DNA of 6,597 nt. It comes from RGIG9041 sp045593905. GTDB taxonomy: Bacteria; Bacillota; Clostridia; Oscillospirales; QAKW01. Under the pieces are notes generated by a model. The model searched no databases. It saw only the letters and a list, made by a program, of their open reading frames with translations, and was not told the origin of the DNA. A program made the position numbers and the translations under genes. The DNA lies in assembly GCA_045593905.1 (NCBI GenBank), contig JAZNXL010000006.1, positions 1 through 6,597 on the forward strand, read 5' to 3'. This document shows, in pieces, positions 1 to 6,395 of the stretch; position 1 is the stretch's first letter; each line of letters starts with the position of its first letter.

Positions 1-1
1 A

Positions 2-283
2 GCGGCAGATTGTACAGCCTTTGCATACGGAAATTTCCACAACGAATTTATCCATAATCGCATTACCCTTATCGGTTGTCCAAAGCTTGACGAAGGGGAT
101 TATACCGAAAAGCTTACGCAGATTATTGCGAACAATAACCTAAAAAGTGTAATGGTTGTGCGGATGGAAGTACCTTGCTGCAGCGGTATTGAAAATGCTG
201 TAAAAAGAGCATTGCAAGCAAGCGGAAAATTTATTCCGTGGAGAGTTGTTACAATTTCTACCAACGGACGTATATTGGACTAA
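2..283 (+). CDS. 4Fe-4S iron-sulfur protein, C-terminal part (5' end outside window)
   Basis: This open frame enters from the left edge and ends at TAA 281-283, giving 93 residues. The visible part carries cysteine-containing motifs: ADC near residue 4, GCPKLD at 25-30 and VPCCSG at 57-62, followed by a conserved-looking tail ending TISTNGRILD. From memory these match the C-terminal half of a family of ferredoxin-like 4Fe-4S proteins common in anaerobic Clostridia, where an N-terminal ferredoxin domain with CxxCxxC clusters precedes this region. That N-terminal domain is not in the window, so cluster number and redox role cannot be confirmed. Such proteins are often found near hybrid-cluster protein or Crp/Fnr regulators, but no such neighbour is visible. 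No strong intrinsic terminator follows. The family call is fairly secure; the precise function is unknown. Confidence 0.75.
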   Translation, partial: AADCTAFAYGNFHNEFIHNRITLIGCPKLDEGDYTEKLTQIIANNNLKSVMVVRMEVPCCSGIENAVKRALQASGKFIPWRVVTISTNGRILD

Positions 284-298
284 CCTGTAAGTTTAGTT

Positions 299-333
299 TT
301 TAATGACAAAAGAATTAAACAAATGTCATTAAA
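299..333. repeat. Perfect 10-bp inverted repeat, candidate operator
   Basis: TTTAATGACA at 299-308 is the exact reverse complement of TGTCATTAAA at 324-333, with a 15-nt A-rich spacer. The repeat ends 5 nt before the proposed -35 box at 339-344, centred about 58 nt upstream of the expected transcription start near 374. That position would suit a dimeric transcription factor. It could instead form a hairpin ending the upstream transcript, but it has few G/C pairs and no T-run directly after it, so it would be a poor intrinsic terminator. A regulatory role is inference from symmetry and position. Confidence 0.4.
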
Positions 334-338
334 TATGA

Positions 339-367
339 TTGCAATTTTTAAAAAAGTAATTTAAAAT
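339..367 (+). promoter_or_regulatory. Sigma-A-type promoter for the SDR/aldo-keto reductase operon
   Basis: TTGCAA at 339-344 and TAAAAT at 362-367 are separated by 17 nt and lie in very A/T-rich DNA. Transcription would start near 374, leaving a leader of about 28 nt before the ATG at 402. The -10 box sits inside a 13-bp A/T palindrome (357-369, TAATTT-A-AAATTA). The spacing and box matches are good, but A/T-rich DNA yields such matches by chance. Confidence 0.55.
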
Positions 368-401
368 TAAGATATAAACCAAAAAAGGATGGTGTATCTC
401 A

Positions 402-1178
402 ATGGAAATGTTTTCACTTAAAAACAAAGTAGCCGTTATAAGCGGTGGCGCAGGCCTTTATGGCAGACAACTTGTTAAAGCACTCGCAATGGCAGGCGCA
501 AAAGTTTATATGGCATCACGTAACACTGCAGCAAATCAGGAGTATGCTGACGAGCTTAACGCAATGGGCTACAATGTTGTTGTTTCATATCTTGACTTAG
601 GCGACGAAGACAGCATCATTGCGCTTAAAGACGAGGTTATTGCAAAAGAAGGAAAGGTTGACATACTTGTTAACAACTCAGTTCTTAGAACAATGAAAGG
701 TTATTCAGACTCAAAAGAAGCTTTCGAAAAGAGTATGACAATTAATGCAACCGGTTTATTCCTTATCTCACGCGCATTTGGTAACGAGATGGCAAAGGCA
801 GGCAGCGGTTCAATTATCAATATCGGCTCATATATGGGGCTTTTAGGTCCAAATTATAATCTTTACGAAGGTACTGATATGTGCAAAGACGGTGCCGTTC
901 CCGACTACTTCTTCCACAAGGGTGGTATGACAAACTATACACGCTACCTTGCAAGTCACTACGGTAAATTCAATGTTAGATGTAACGTTTTAGAGCTTGG
1001 CGGATTTTTCAACAATCAACACGAAGAGTTTGTTAAACGATATAACGCTTCAACTTGCCTTGGCAGAATGGCAAATGATAGCGACATAATGGGTGCTTTA
1101 ATCTTTTTGGCATCAGATGCATCAGCATACATTACAGGTGCTGTAATCCCCGTTGACGGTGGTTATACTGCAAAATAA
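402..1178 (+). CDS. SDR family NAD(P)-dependent oxidoreductase, PtmA-like
   Basis: A 258-residue classical short-chain dehydrogenase/reductase, of normal length for the family. It has the N-terminal nucleotide-binding turn SGGAGLYGR (14-22), an NNSV variant of NNAG (91-94), catalytic-type Asn115 (TINATG), Ser143 (NIGSYMG) and the YxxxK pair Tyr169/Lys173. The second strand ends VYMASRN (35-41) without the usual acidic residue and with Arg40, which suggests NADP(H) preference; this is inference. The segments GPNYNLYEGT, TRYLASHYGKFNVR and FNNQHEEFVKRY resemble the PtmA-like SDRs of surface-sugar and flagellin glycosylation loci, as I recall them. No other nonulosonate genes are visible, so the substrate is open; a sugar or polyol dehydrogenase is equally possible. 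ATG 402 follows AAAGGATGG at 384-392; the ATG at 408 is an alternative start. The next gene begins 10 nt downstream, so the two are co-transcribed. Confidence 0.88.
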   Translation: MEMFSLKNKVAVISGGAGLYGRQLVKALAMAGAKVYMASRNTAANQEYADELNAMGYNVVVSYLDLGDEDSIIALKDEVIAKEGKVDILVNNSVLRTMKGYSDSKEAFEKSMTINATGLFLISRAFGNEMAKAGSGSIINIGSYMGLLGPNYNLYEGTDMCKDGAVPDYFFHKGGMTNYTRYLASHYGKFNVRCNVLELGGFFNNQHEEFVKRYNASTCLGRMANDSDIMGALIFLASDASAYITGAVIPVDGGYTAK

Positions 1179-1182
1179 GGAG
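1177..1182 (+). promoter_or_regulatory. Ribosome binding site of the aldo/keto reductase, overlapping the SDR stop
   Basis: AAGGAG lies 6 nt before ATG 1189 and overlaps the TAA (1176-1178) of the SDR gene. It fixes the downstream start at 1189 rather than at the in-frame TTG at 1153 inside the SDR gene, and it suggests coupled translation. Confidence 0.85.
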
Positions 1183-1188
1183 TCAACT

Positions 1189-2112
1189 ATGGAATACTCA
1201 AACAAAAACAATATTAATATTTCAAAAATGACTCTCGGCACAGTTCAGCTAGGTATGAACTACGGTGTTAACAACAGCGCCGGTATGCCTACCGAACAGC
1301 AAAGCTACGACATTTTAACAGCTGCATACAACGGCGGTGTTACTGTTCTTGATACTTCTGACGACTACGGCAAAAGTGAACAAATCATCGGTCAGTTTAT
1401 CAAAAATAATCCCGATAAACAGTTTCAAATTTGTACCAAGTTCAATGTAGCAAAAGATGAAAAAGACGTTTACGGTTCACTCGAAGCGTTTGCTGAAAAA
1501 TCGCTTAAAAAGCTCTCGATTGACTGTATTCCGATTTTTATGAGCCATACAGAGAAAAACTATTTTGACCACGGTTCTAAGCTTACCGAGGCACTTATAA
1601 AGCTTAAAGACAGAGGCTTTATTAAAAACACAGGTATCTCACTCTCAACAAAAGACTGTGCAAACGATATTATTGATTGTGGTGCTTTTGATGCCGTGCA
1701 GTTACCTATGAATATACTCGACAATAAGCTTATACTTAACGGAACAATCGAAAAAATGCACAAATCAGGCATTTCAGTTTTTGTAAGAAGCGTTTATTTA
1801 CAAGGTCTTTTCTTTAAAAACAAAGCCGATTTAAAAGACACAAAACTGAATGCAGCTATTCCCTATCTTGAAAAAATAGAAGAAATTGCAAACGACGAAA
1901 ATATGACCGTCGGCGAGCTCGCACTTGCATTTATTCGTGATTCGGTAGGTGTTGATTCACTTGTTATCGGCAGCGAATCTGTAAAACAGGTTGAAGACAA
2001 CCTTAAGCTCTTTAACACACACAAACTGTCTGATGCTACAATGAACAAAATATTTGAAAGCTTTTCAAATGTTGATTCATTCGTAATTTCTCCTTGGTTG
2101 TGGAATAAATAA
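1189..2112 (+). CDS. Aldo/keto reductase
   Basis: A 307-residue protein of the NAD(P)H-dependent aldo/keto reductase superfamily, a cytosolic TIM-barrel that reduces aldehydes and ketones or runs the reverse oxidation. The first strand reads MTLGTVQLGMNYG. The catalytic tetrad is present: Asp55 and Tyr60 (LDTSDDYG), Lys84 (ICTKF) and His120 (FMSHTEK). The C-terminal cofactor-phosphate region reads VIGSESVKQVEDNL (259-272), close to the usual IxGxxxxxQxxEN pattern. The start at ATG 1189 is chosen because AAGGAG sits 6 nt upstream; the frame is open further left, but that part overlaps the SDR gene. Second and last gene of an operon with the SDR, closed by a terminator 6 nt after the stop. The overall style resembles aldo/keto reductases of polysaccharide or sugar-modification loci, but the substrate cannot be read from sequence. 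Confidence 0.9.
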   Translation: MEYSNKNNINISKMTLGTVQLGMNYGVNNSAGMPTEQQSYDILTAAYNGGVTVLDTSDDYGKSEQIIGQFIKNNPDKQFQICTKFNVAKDEKDVYGSLEAFAEKSLKKLSIDCIPIFMSHTEKNYFDHGSKLTEALIKLKDRGFIKNTGISLSTKDCANDIIDCGAFDAVQLPMNILDNKLILNGTIEKMHKSGISVFVRSVYLQGLFFKNKADLKDTKLNAAIPYLEKIEEIANDENMTVGELALAFIRDSVGVDSLVIGSESVKQVEDNLKLFNTHKLSDATMNKIFESFSNVDSFVISPWLWNK

Positions 2113-2118
2113 TATAAT

Positions 2119-2148
2119 AAAAAGATGCAGTTTTACTGCATCTTTTTT
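2119..2148 (+). terminator. Intrinsic terminator of the SDR/aldo-keto reductase operon
   Basis: A perfect 12-bp stem (2119-2130 with 2136-2147), core GATGCAG/CTGCATC, a 5-nt loop TTTTA and a T-run at 2143-2148. It begins 6 nt after the stop codon at 2112. Confidence 0.92.
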
Positions 2149-2149
2149 A

Positions 2150-2188
2150 TTTACTTTATATTTTTAAAGTTGTATGATAAAATATAAT
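2150..2188 (+). promoter_or_regulatory. Probable promoter region of the M29 aminopeptidase gene
   Basis: The 57 nt between the terminator and the ATG at 2206 must hold any separate promoter. Candidates are TTTACT (2150-2155) with TATGAT (2173-2178) at 17 nt, or TAAAAT at 2178-2183 preceded by TGA as an extended -10. A TATAAT at 2183-2188 is a perfect -10 but would start transcription at or beyond the ribosome binding site. The exact box is ambiguous. Confidence 0.4.
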
Positions 2189-2205
2189 AAAAAGGAGGTA
2201 CTGCA

Positions 2206-3429
2206 ATGCAAAAAACAAAACTAAGACAGTATGCAAGACTTATTGCACAAAAAGGTGCAAACATTCAAAAAAATCAACCCGTTATAATCAATAGTGAACT
2301 TGACCAACCCGAGTTTATTGAAATATTAGTTGACGAGTGTTATAAAGCCGGCGCATTAAGCGTTGACGTTAAATGGACACATCAACCGCTTACAAAACTT
2401 AATGTTCGTCACAAGTCACAAAAAGAACTTTCAAATGTTTTTGATTGGGAAATCGAACAAATTAAGCATTATAAAAACACTTTACCAGTAATGATTTATA
2501 TTTTATCTGAAGACCCCGACGGTCTTAAGGGCGTAAATCAGGTTAAAATGTCAAAAGCATTACAAATACGCCGTAAAGCTTTTAAGCCTTACAGAGACGA
2601 AATGGATAATAAATACCAATGGTGTATTGCAGCGGTTCCAAGCATTAAATGGGCAAAAAAGCTATTTCCTGACTTGAGCAAAAAACAAGCCGTTGAAAAG
2701 CTATGGCATGCGATTTTAAGTTGTTCAAGAGCTGATACGGACCCGATTTCACAGTGGAATGAGCATAACAAAAACATACAAGAAAAATGTAAATATCTTA
2801 ACAGTTTAGAGCTTGAATATCTCGAATACAAATCTTCAAACGGCACAAATCTTAAAGTGGGCTTAATTGACGGAACCGAGTTTTTAGGTGGTGTTGGCAC
2901 AACTACTAAAGGAATTGAGTATAACGCTAATATTCCCACCGAAGAAGTATTTATATCCCCCAAAAAAGGTGTTGCCGAGGGTATTGTTTACTCAACCAAA
3001 CCGCTTAGTTATCAGTCGCAACTAATCGAAAACTTTTCACTAACATTTAAAGACGGCAAGGTTGTTAAATACGAGGCTGAAAAGAACCAAGACCTGCTTG
3101 GCAAACTCATTGAGATGGACGAAAATGCGGCTTATCTTGGCGAGTGCGCTCTTGTCACCTATAATTCTCCAATCAACGAGTCAGGCTTACTATTTTATAA
3201 TACACTTTTTGATGAAAACGCTTGTTGCCACTTAGCACTTGGTGCGGGTTTTAACAACTGTGTTAAAGGTTATGAGCAAAAGACCTTTGAAGAGTGTAAA
3301 CAAATGGGCATAAACGACTCAATCGTTCACGAAGATTTTATGATTGGCAGCGAAGATTTATCAATCGTAGGCATTACAAAATCAGGCAAAAAAATTGAAA
3401 TTTTCAAAGACGGCGTTTGGGCATTTTAA
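2206..3429 (+). CDS. M29 family metallo-aminopeptidase (AmpS/PepS/AmpT type)
   Basis: A 407-residue protein, matching the roughly 400-residue length of M29 aminopeptidases, which are cytosolic dimers with two divalent metals that release N-terminal residues from peptides. Expected ligand motifs appear in order: NIPTEEVF (242-249, Glu246/Glu247), GECALV (312-317, Glu313), CHLALG (341-346, His342) and HEDFMIGS (375-382, His375 and Asp377). The 66- and 29-residue spacings between the first three match the Thermus/Geobacillus numbering I recall (Glu250, Glu316, His345). Seven residues after His342 is Phe349, where those enzymes have a Tyr (352) reported as important; this may be a subfamily trait. 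There is no signal peptide or membrane segment. The start is secure: AAAGGAGGT at 2191-2199 lies 6 nt before ATG 2206. The gene stands alone, between two intrinsic terminators, and likely serves general peptide turnover. Confidence 0.92.
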   Translation: MQKTKLRQYARLIAQKGANIQKNQPVIINSELDQPEFIEILVDECYKAGALSVDVKWTHQPLTKLNVRHKSQKELSNVFDWEIEQIKHYKNTLPVMIYILSEDPDGLKGVNQVKMSKALQIRRKAFKPYRDEMDNKYQWCIAAVPSIKWAKKLFPDLSKKQAVEKLWHAILSCSRADTDPISQWNEHNKNIQEKCKYLNSLELEYLEYKSSNGTNLKVGLIDGTEFLGGVGTTTKGIEYNANIPTEEVFISPKKGVAEGIVYSTKPLSYQSQLIENFSLTFKDGKVVKYEAEKNQDLLGKLIEMDENAAYLGECALVTYNSPINESGLLFYNTLFDENACCHLALGAGFNNCVKGYEQKTFEECKQMGINDSIVHEDFMIGSEDLSIVGITKSGKKIEIFKDGVWAF

Positions 3430-3434
3430 AAATT

Positions 3435-3466
3435 AAAAAGGCTATCAGATTAGTGATAGCCTTTTT
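3435..3466. terminator. Bidirectional intrinsic terminator between convergent genes
   Basis: A perfect 13-bp stem (3435-3447 with 3454-3466), sequence AAAAAGGCTATCA and its complement, with a 6-nt loop GATTAG. The flanking A-run and T-run let it work on both strands: for the aminopeptidase gene ending at 3429 (+) and the ddh operon ending at 3468 (-). Only 1 nt separates it from the ddh stop codon. Confidence 0.93.
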
Positions 3467-3467
3467 A

Positions 3468-4451
3468 TTATAGAATTGTTTTTCTTAATTCTTCGTTTGA
3501 TTTTGGTGATAGATATGCAGGTGCAACATCAAAAACTGTTTTACAGCCAGAAAAACCTTCTTTTGACATTTTATTAATTGCTCTTGCGTAAGCGACTAAA
3601 ACAGAAGACGTAAACTCAGGGTTTGAATCGAGCTTTAAACTATATTCAATAATATGTGAGTTATTAAGGTCAAGACCTGTTTTACCGCATCTTATAACAA
3701 ATCCACCATGAGGAAGTGTAGAATGATTTTTGCTCATTTCATCCCTTGAAATAAAATTAACAACAGTATCATAATCGGCAAAATAGTTTGGCATTGTTTT
3801 AATTTGGTTTTCAATTTTTTCTTTATCAGCGCCCTCTTTTACAACAACAAAGCACTCTCTTAAATGCTTTTCGCGTGTAGTGAACTCAGGGGTTTCACCA
3901 TTTCTTACTTTTTGCAGCGCCGACTCAATAGGAATTGTATACTGCCTTGCATCTAAAACGCCATCAATTCTTCTTATAGCATCAGAGTGGCCTTGGCTTA
4001 CTCCCTTGCCCCAAAAAGTGTAATCTTTTCCGTTTGGTAAAATTGCTTCACCGTACAAACGATTGATTGAGAACATACCGGGGTCCCAGCCACCTGAAAT
4101 CATTGCGATTTTACCCGATTTTTTTGCCGATAAATCAACATTGTTATAGTGTTCGGGAATTTTGGCGTGTGTGTCAAAACTGTCGATTACATTAAAATGT
4201 TCAGCAAGATACGGTGTTTGTTTTGGAAGGTCGGTTGCACTGCCGCCGCAAATAATAACAACATCAATATTTTCTTTATGGTCTAAAATATCGTTGATAT
4301 TATAAACATTTGCATTAGTAAGTGTTTTAACTGTCGAAGGGTCACGGCGCGTAAAAATGCCATAGAGCTCTAAGTCGTCATTTTGTAAAATAGCGCACTC
4401 TACGCCTCTGCCTAAGTTTCCGTAGCCTGCAATAGCAATTCTTGTTGTCAT
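3468..4451 (-). CDS. ddh: meso-diaminopimelate D-dehydrogenase
   Basis: A 327-residue protein closely resembling Corynebacterium glutamicum Ddh (about 320 residues). The enzyme (EC 1.4.1.16) uses NADPH and ammonia to convert L-tetrahydrodipicolinate to meso-diaminopimelate in one step, for peptidoglycan and lysine. Visible landmarks are the Rossmann motif GYGNLGRG (9-16), SFDTH (91-95), SGGWDPGMFSINR (119-131) with Asp123, SQGHSDAIRRIDGV (152-165), QYTIP (170-174), REKHLRECFVV (193-203), LPHGGFVI (246-253) and LKLDSNPEFTSS (272-283). Substrate-site residues known from the corynebacterial enzyme (the WDPG Asp, the PHGG His and the Asn of DxNPxFT) appear intact. The frame opens at GTG 4463, but that codon belongs to the GAGGTG ribosome binding site of ATG 4451, and MTTRIAIAGYGN is the natural N-terminus. 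Last gene of the minus operon, 8 nt after the phosphodiesterase stop. Confidence 0.95.
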   Translation of the reverse strand: MTTRIAIAGYGNLGRGVECAILQNDDLELYGIFTRRDPSTVKTLTNANVYNINDILDHKENIDVVIICGGSATDLPKQTPYLAEHFNVIDSFDTHAKIPEHYNNVDLSAKKSGKIAMISGGWDPGMFSINRLYGEAILPNGKDYTFWGKGVSQGHSDAIRRIDGVLDARQYTIPIESALQKVRNGETPEFTTREKHLRECFVVVKEGADKEKIENQIKTMPNYFADYDTVVNFISRDEMSKNHSTLPHGGFVIRCGKTGLDLNNSHIIEYSLKLDSNPEFTSSVLVAYARAINKMSKEGFSGCKTVFDVAPAYLSPKSNEELRKTIL

Positions 4452-4455
4452 ATAG

Positions 4456-4463
4456 CACCTCAC
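4456..4463 (-). promoter_or_regulatory. Ribosome binding site of ddh, overlapping the upstream stop
   Basis: On the minus strand GTGAGGTG precedes ATG 4451 by 4 nt (6 nt counted from the GAGG core). It contains the TGA (4462-4460) of the phosphodiesterase gene, so translation of the two genes is probably coupled. It argues against the GTG at 4463 as start. Confidence 0.75.
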
Positions 4464-5002
4464 AATTGTATAGAGTTTTTGATGCTTCCATCAAAATCTT
4501 TAAAAGTAAATTTATTGTTTTCAAATAAAATATATCCGTGCCAACTGTTCTGTTTTGGAATTGAAACAGAGCCGGGGTTTAAGTAATGATAATCGCCCAT
4601 ATCGTCACAAGCAGGTATATGGGTATGTCCGTTTAATAAAACATCGCCTTTATTAAGGCTTGGCAGATTATCGTTATTAAATTTGTGACCATGAGTTGCA
4701 AAAATCGTAACGTCACCATCGCAAATTATTGCATAATCGGCAAGAACGTTAAAATCAAGAACCATTTGGTCAACCTCTGTATCACAGTTACCCCGAACAC
4801 AAATGATTTTATCGCTCATATCGTTTAAAAGCGAAATAACACCTTTGGGTCCGTATTCGCAGGGTAAATCGTTTCTTGGACCGTGATACAGTATGTCGCC
4901 TAATAAAAGCATTTTATCGGCATTTTCTTTTTTAAAGGCATTAACTAATTTTTCACAGTAATAAGCCGAACCGTGAATGTCAGAAGCAATTAACCATTTC
5001 AT
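4460..5002 (-). CDS. yfcE: YfcE-type metal-dependent phosphodiesterase
   Basis: A 180-residue calcineurin-like phosphoesterase, nearly the length of E. coli YfcE (184 aa) and similar along its whole length. The five metal-binding motifs are complete: SDIHG (7-11, Asp8/His10), GDILYHGPRN (35-44, Asp36/His40), GNCDTEVDQM (71-80, Asn72/Asp74), THGH (103-106) and NGHTH (124-128), followed by LNPGSVSIPK (141-150). E. coli YfcE is a Mn-dependent phosphodiesterase active on model substrates such as bis-pNPP; its natural substrate is not settled, as far as I know. The protein is expected in the cytosol. The frame is open to 5026, but AAGGAG at 5014-5009 lies 6 nt before ATG 5002, giving the family N-terminus MKWLIASDIHG. 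Middle gene of the minus operon, 10 nt after the MATE stop. Confidence 0.93.
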   Translation of the reverse strand: MKWLIASDIHGSAYYCEKLVNAFKKENADKMLLLGDILYHGPRNDLPCEYGPKGVISLLNDMSDKIICVRGNCDTEVDQMVLDFNVLADYAIICDGDVTIFATHGHKFNNDNLPSLNKGDVLLNGHTHIPACDDMGDYHYLNPGSVSIPKQNSWHGYILFENNKFTFKDFDGSIKNSIQL

Positions 5003-5008
5003 AGCATA

Positions 5009-5014
5009 CTCCTT
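5009..5014 (-). promoter_or_regulatory. Ribosome binding site of yfcE, overlapping the MATE stop
   Basis: On the minus strand AAGGAG (5014-5009) overlaps the TAA of the transporter gene (5015-5013) and lies 6 nt before ATG 5002. It sets the start at 5002 and suggests translational coupling. Confidence 0.85.
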
Positions 5015-6395
5015 AATTATCGACAATGTTTTTTATCCATATTCCGCTTTTTACCAAAACATAACCAATTACACACTTTATAATGTTTAATGATTGGCAA
5101 ATGGCGTAAATAGCAAGAATAGAAAGCGAACTGTATTTACAAAGCAACAGCGCTGTTAAAAATGATACAAACCAAATAAAGCAAGAATCAAACAAAATTG
5201 TAATTATTGTTTTACCACCTGAGCGAATTGTAAAATACGCCGCGTGAAAATACGCATCAAACGGAATAAACAAAGCGCAAATTCGCATAAGGTTTGTAGC
5301 AAGATGTTTTACCTCGTCGGTAGTATTGTAAAAAATTGGTATAAACTGCGCAGCAACAAAAAACACTGCAGCAGAAATTGTGCTTACAAACACTGAAAAC
5401 GCAATTAGTTTAAACGCCGAGTCCTTTGCCTCTTTAGTTTTGTTAGCACCGAGCATTTGACCTAAAATAATTGTAATAGCTGCTCCTGCAGCCGAAAATA
5501 CAACCGCAAAAAAATTAAAAAATGTTTGGTTAATGTTATTGGCAGCAACAACCTCTAAACCTTTTAAAGAATAGCAACGATTAATAGCCGCAATACCCAA
5601 GCCAAACAATGTTTCATTTATCAAGAGCGGCATTCCTTTAAGTGTAATATCAATAATAAGCTTTTTGGGTATTTTAAAAGACCTGAACAAGCTTTTTGCA
5701 AAGGAAAGCTTGTTAGAATTAAGGTGCGTATATAAAACTATTATTGCAAGCTCAACAAATCGCGATAATACAGTAGCAATTGCCGCGCCGTAAATACCAA
5801 GCTTTGGTGCACCAAATTTACCAAAAATTAAAATGTAGTTAAACACAAGGTTAACAACAACAGCCACAAGACCGGCAACCATTGGCGGAGTTGCCTTGCC
5901 GGTTTCTCTTAAAGTACCGCTATAAGCTTGTGAAACTGCATAAGGAATAAGCCCAATTAAAATAATGTTAAGATAACCTTGAGCATACTTTGAGGTAGCT
6001 AAAATATCGGTAACAGTGCCCTCGCCTTTTAAATATAAACCGATTAAACTGTTTCCAAAATTAAAAAATACAAATATTGCGGCAACAGTAAGAAAAACAC
6101 AAAAAATCAGTTTATATCTTAAAGTATGTCTTAAGCCGTCGTCGTCACCTTTACCAAAAAACTGTGCGCCAAAAATACTCGCACCTGAAACGGCACCAAA
6201 AATACAAAGGTTAAAAACAAAAATTAACTGATTTGAAATTGCAACGCCTGTCATTTGGTTGGTTCCAAGCGAACCTACCATTATATTATCTAAAAGATTA
6301 ACAAGGTTAGTAATTCCATTTTGTATCATTATTGGCAGCATTAGAACAAGTATTTTTTTATAAAATTGTTTTGTACCAATTAAGCTTTTAAACAT
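5013..6395 (-). CDS. MATE family multidrug/metabolite efflux transporter
   Basis: A 460-residue, very hydrophobic inner-membrane protein, the usual MATE length with 12 expected transmembrane helices in two related halves. MATE proteins export cationic drugs or metabolites in exchange for Na+ or H+. Landmarks are the N-terminal LPIMIQNGITNLVNLLDNIM (first helix, 20-39), then GTNQMTGVAISNQ (44-56), GAQFFGKGDDDGLRHTLR (76-93), the loop LRETGKATPPM (162-172), GAPKLGIYGAAIATVLSR (195-212), and in the second half GQMLGANKTKEAKDSA (312-327) and RSGGKT (391-396). These halves are typical of NorM/DinF-like proteins. ATG 6395 is supported by the family N-terminus, although its ribosome binding site (GGTGAG at 6403-6398) is weak and close. 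First gene of the minus operon, with a 28-nt leader from a perfect promoter. The substrate is unknown. Confidence 0.93.
   Translation of the reverse strand: MFKSLIGTKQFYKKILVLMLPIMIQNGITNLVNLLDNIMVGSLGTNQMTGVAISNQLIFVFNLCIFGAVSGASIFGAQFFGKGDDDGLRHTLRYKLIFCVFLTVAAIFVFFNFGNSLIGLYLKGEGTVTDILATSKYAQGYLNIILIGLIPYAVSQAYSGTLRETGKATPPMVAGLVAVVVNLVFNYILIFGKFGAPKLGIYGAAIATVLSRFVELAIIVLYTHLNSNKLSFAKSLFRSFKIPKKLIIDITLKGMPLLINETLFGLGIAAINRCYSLKGLEVVAANNINQTFFNFFAVVFSAAGAAITIILGQMLGANKTKEAKDSAFKLIAFSVFVSTISAAVFFVAAQFIPIFYNTTDEVKHLATNLMRICALFIPFDAYFHAAYFTIRSGGKTIITILFDSCFIWFVSFLTALLLCKYSSLSILAIYAICQSLNIIKCVIGYVLVKSGIWIKNIVDN

Noticed and set aside
299..350. Intrinsic terminator for the upstream iron-sulfur protein gene
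   Set aside because: The inverted repeat has a long loop, few G/C pairs and no T-run directly after it, so an operator reading is preferred.
1153..1188. In-frame TTG extension upstream of the aldo/keto reductase
   Set aside because: It lies inside the end of the SDR gene, has no ribosome binding site, and the ATG at 1189 has AAGGAG at ideal spacing.
1560..2048. Minus-strand open frames at 1560-1772 and 1863-2048
   Set aside because: They are antisense to the well-supported aldo/keto reductase, have no convincing ribosome binding site and show no recognisable family.
2589..2963. Minus-strand 124-residue open frame
   Set aside because: It is fully antisense to the M29 aminopeptidase; its hydrophobic and Ser-rich make-up follows from the complementary codons.
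4452..4463. GTG start at 4463 for ddh
   Set aside because: The GTG is part of the GTGAGGTG ribosome binding site of ATG 4451, which gives the expected family N-terminus.
5003..5026. Upstream start at 5026 for the phosphodiesterase
   Set aside because: The extra eight residues overlap the MATE gene, and AAGGAG is placed for ATG 5002, where the family sequence begins.
6016..6231. Plus-strand 71-residue open frame
   Set aside because: It is antisense to the MATE gene, is Lys/Pro-rich as expected from complemented membrane-protein codons, and has no family match I recognise.
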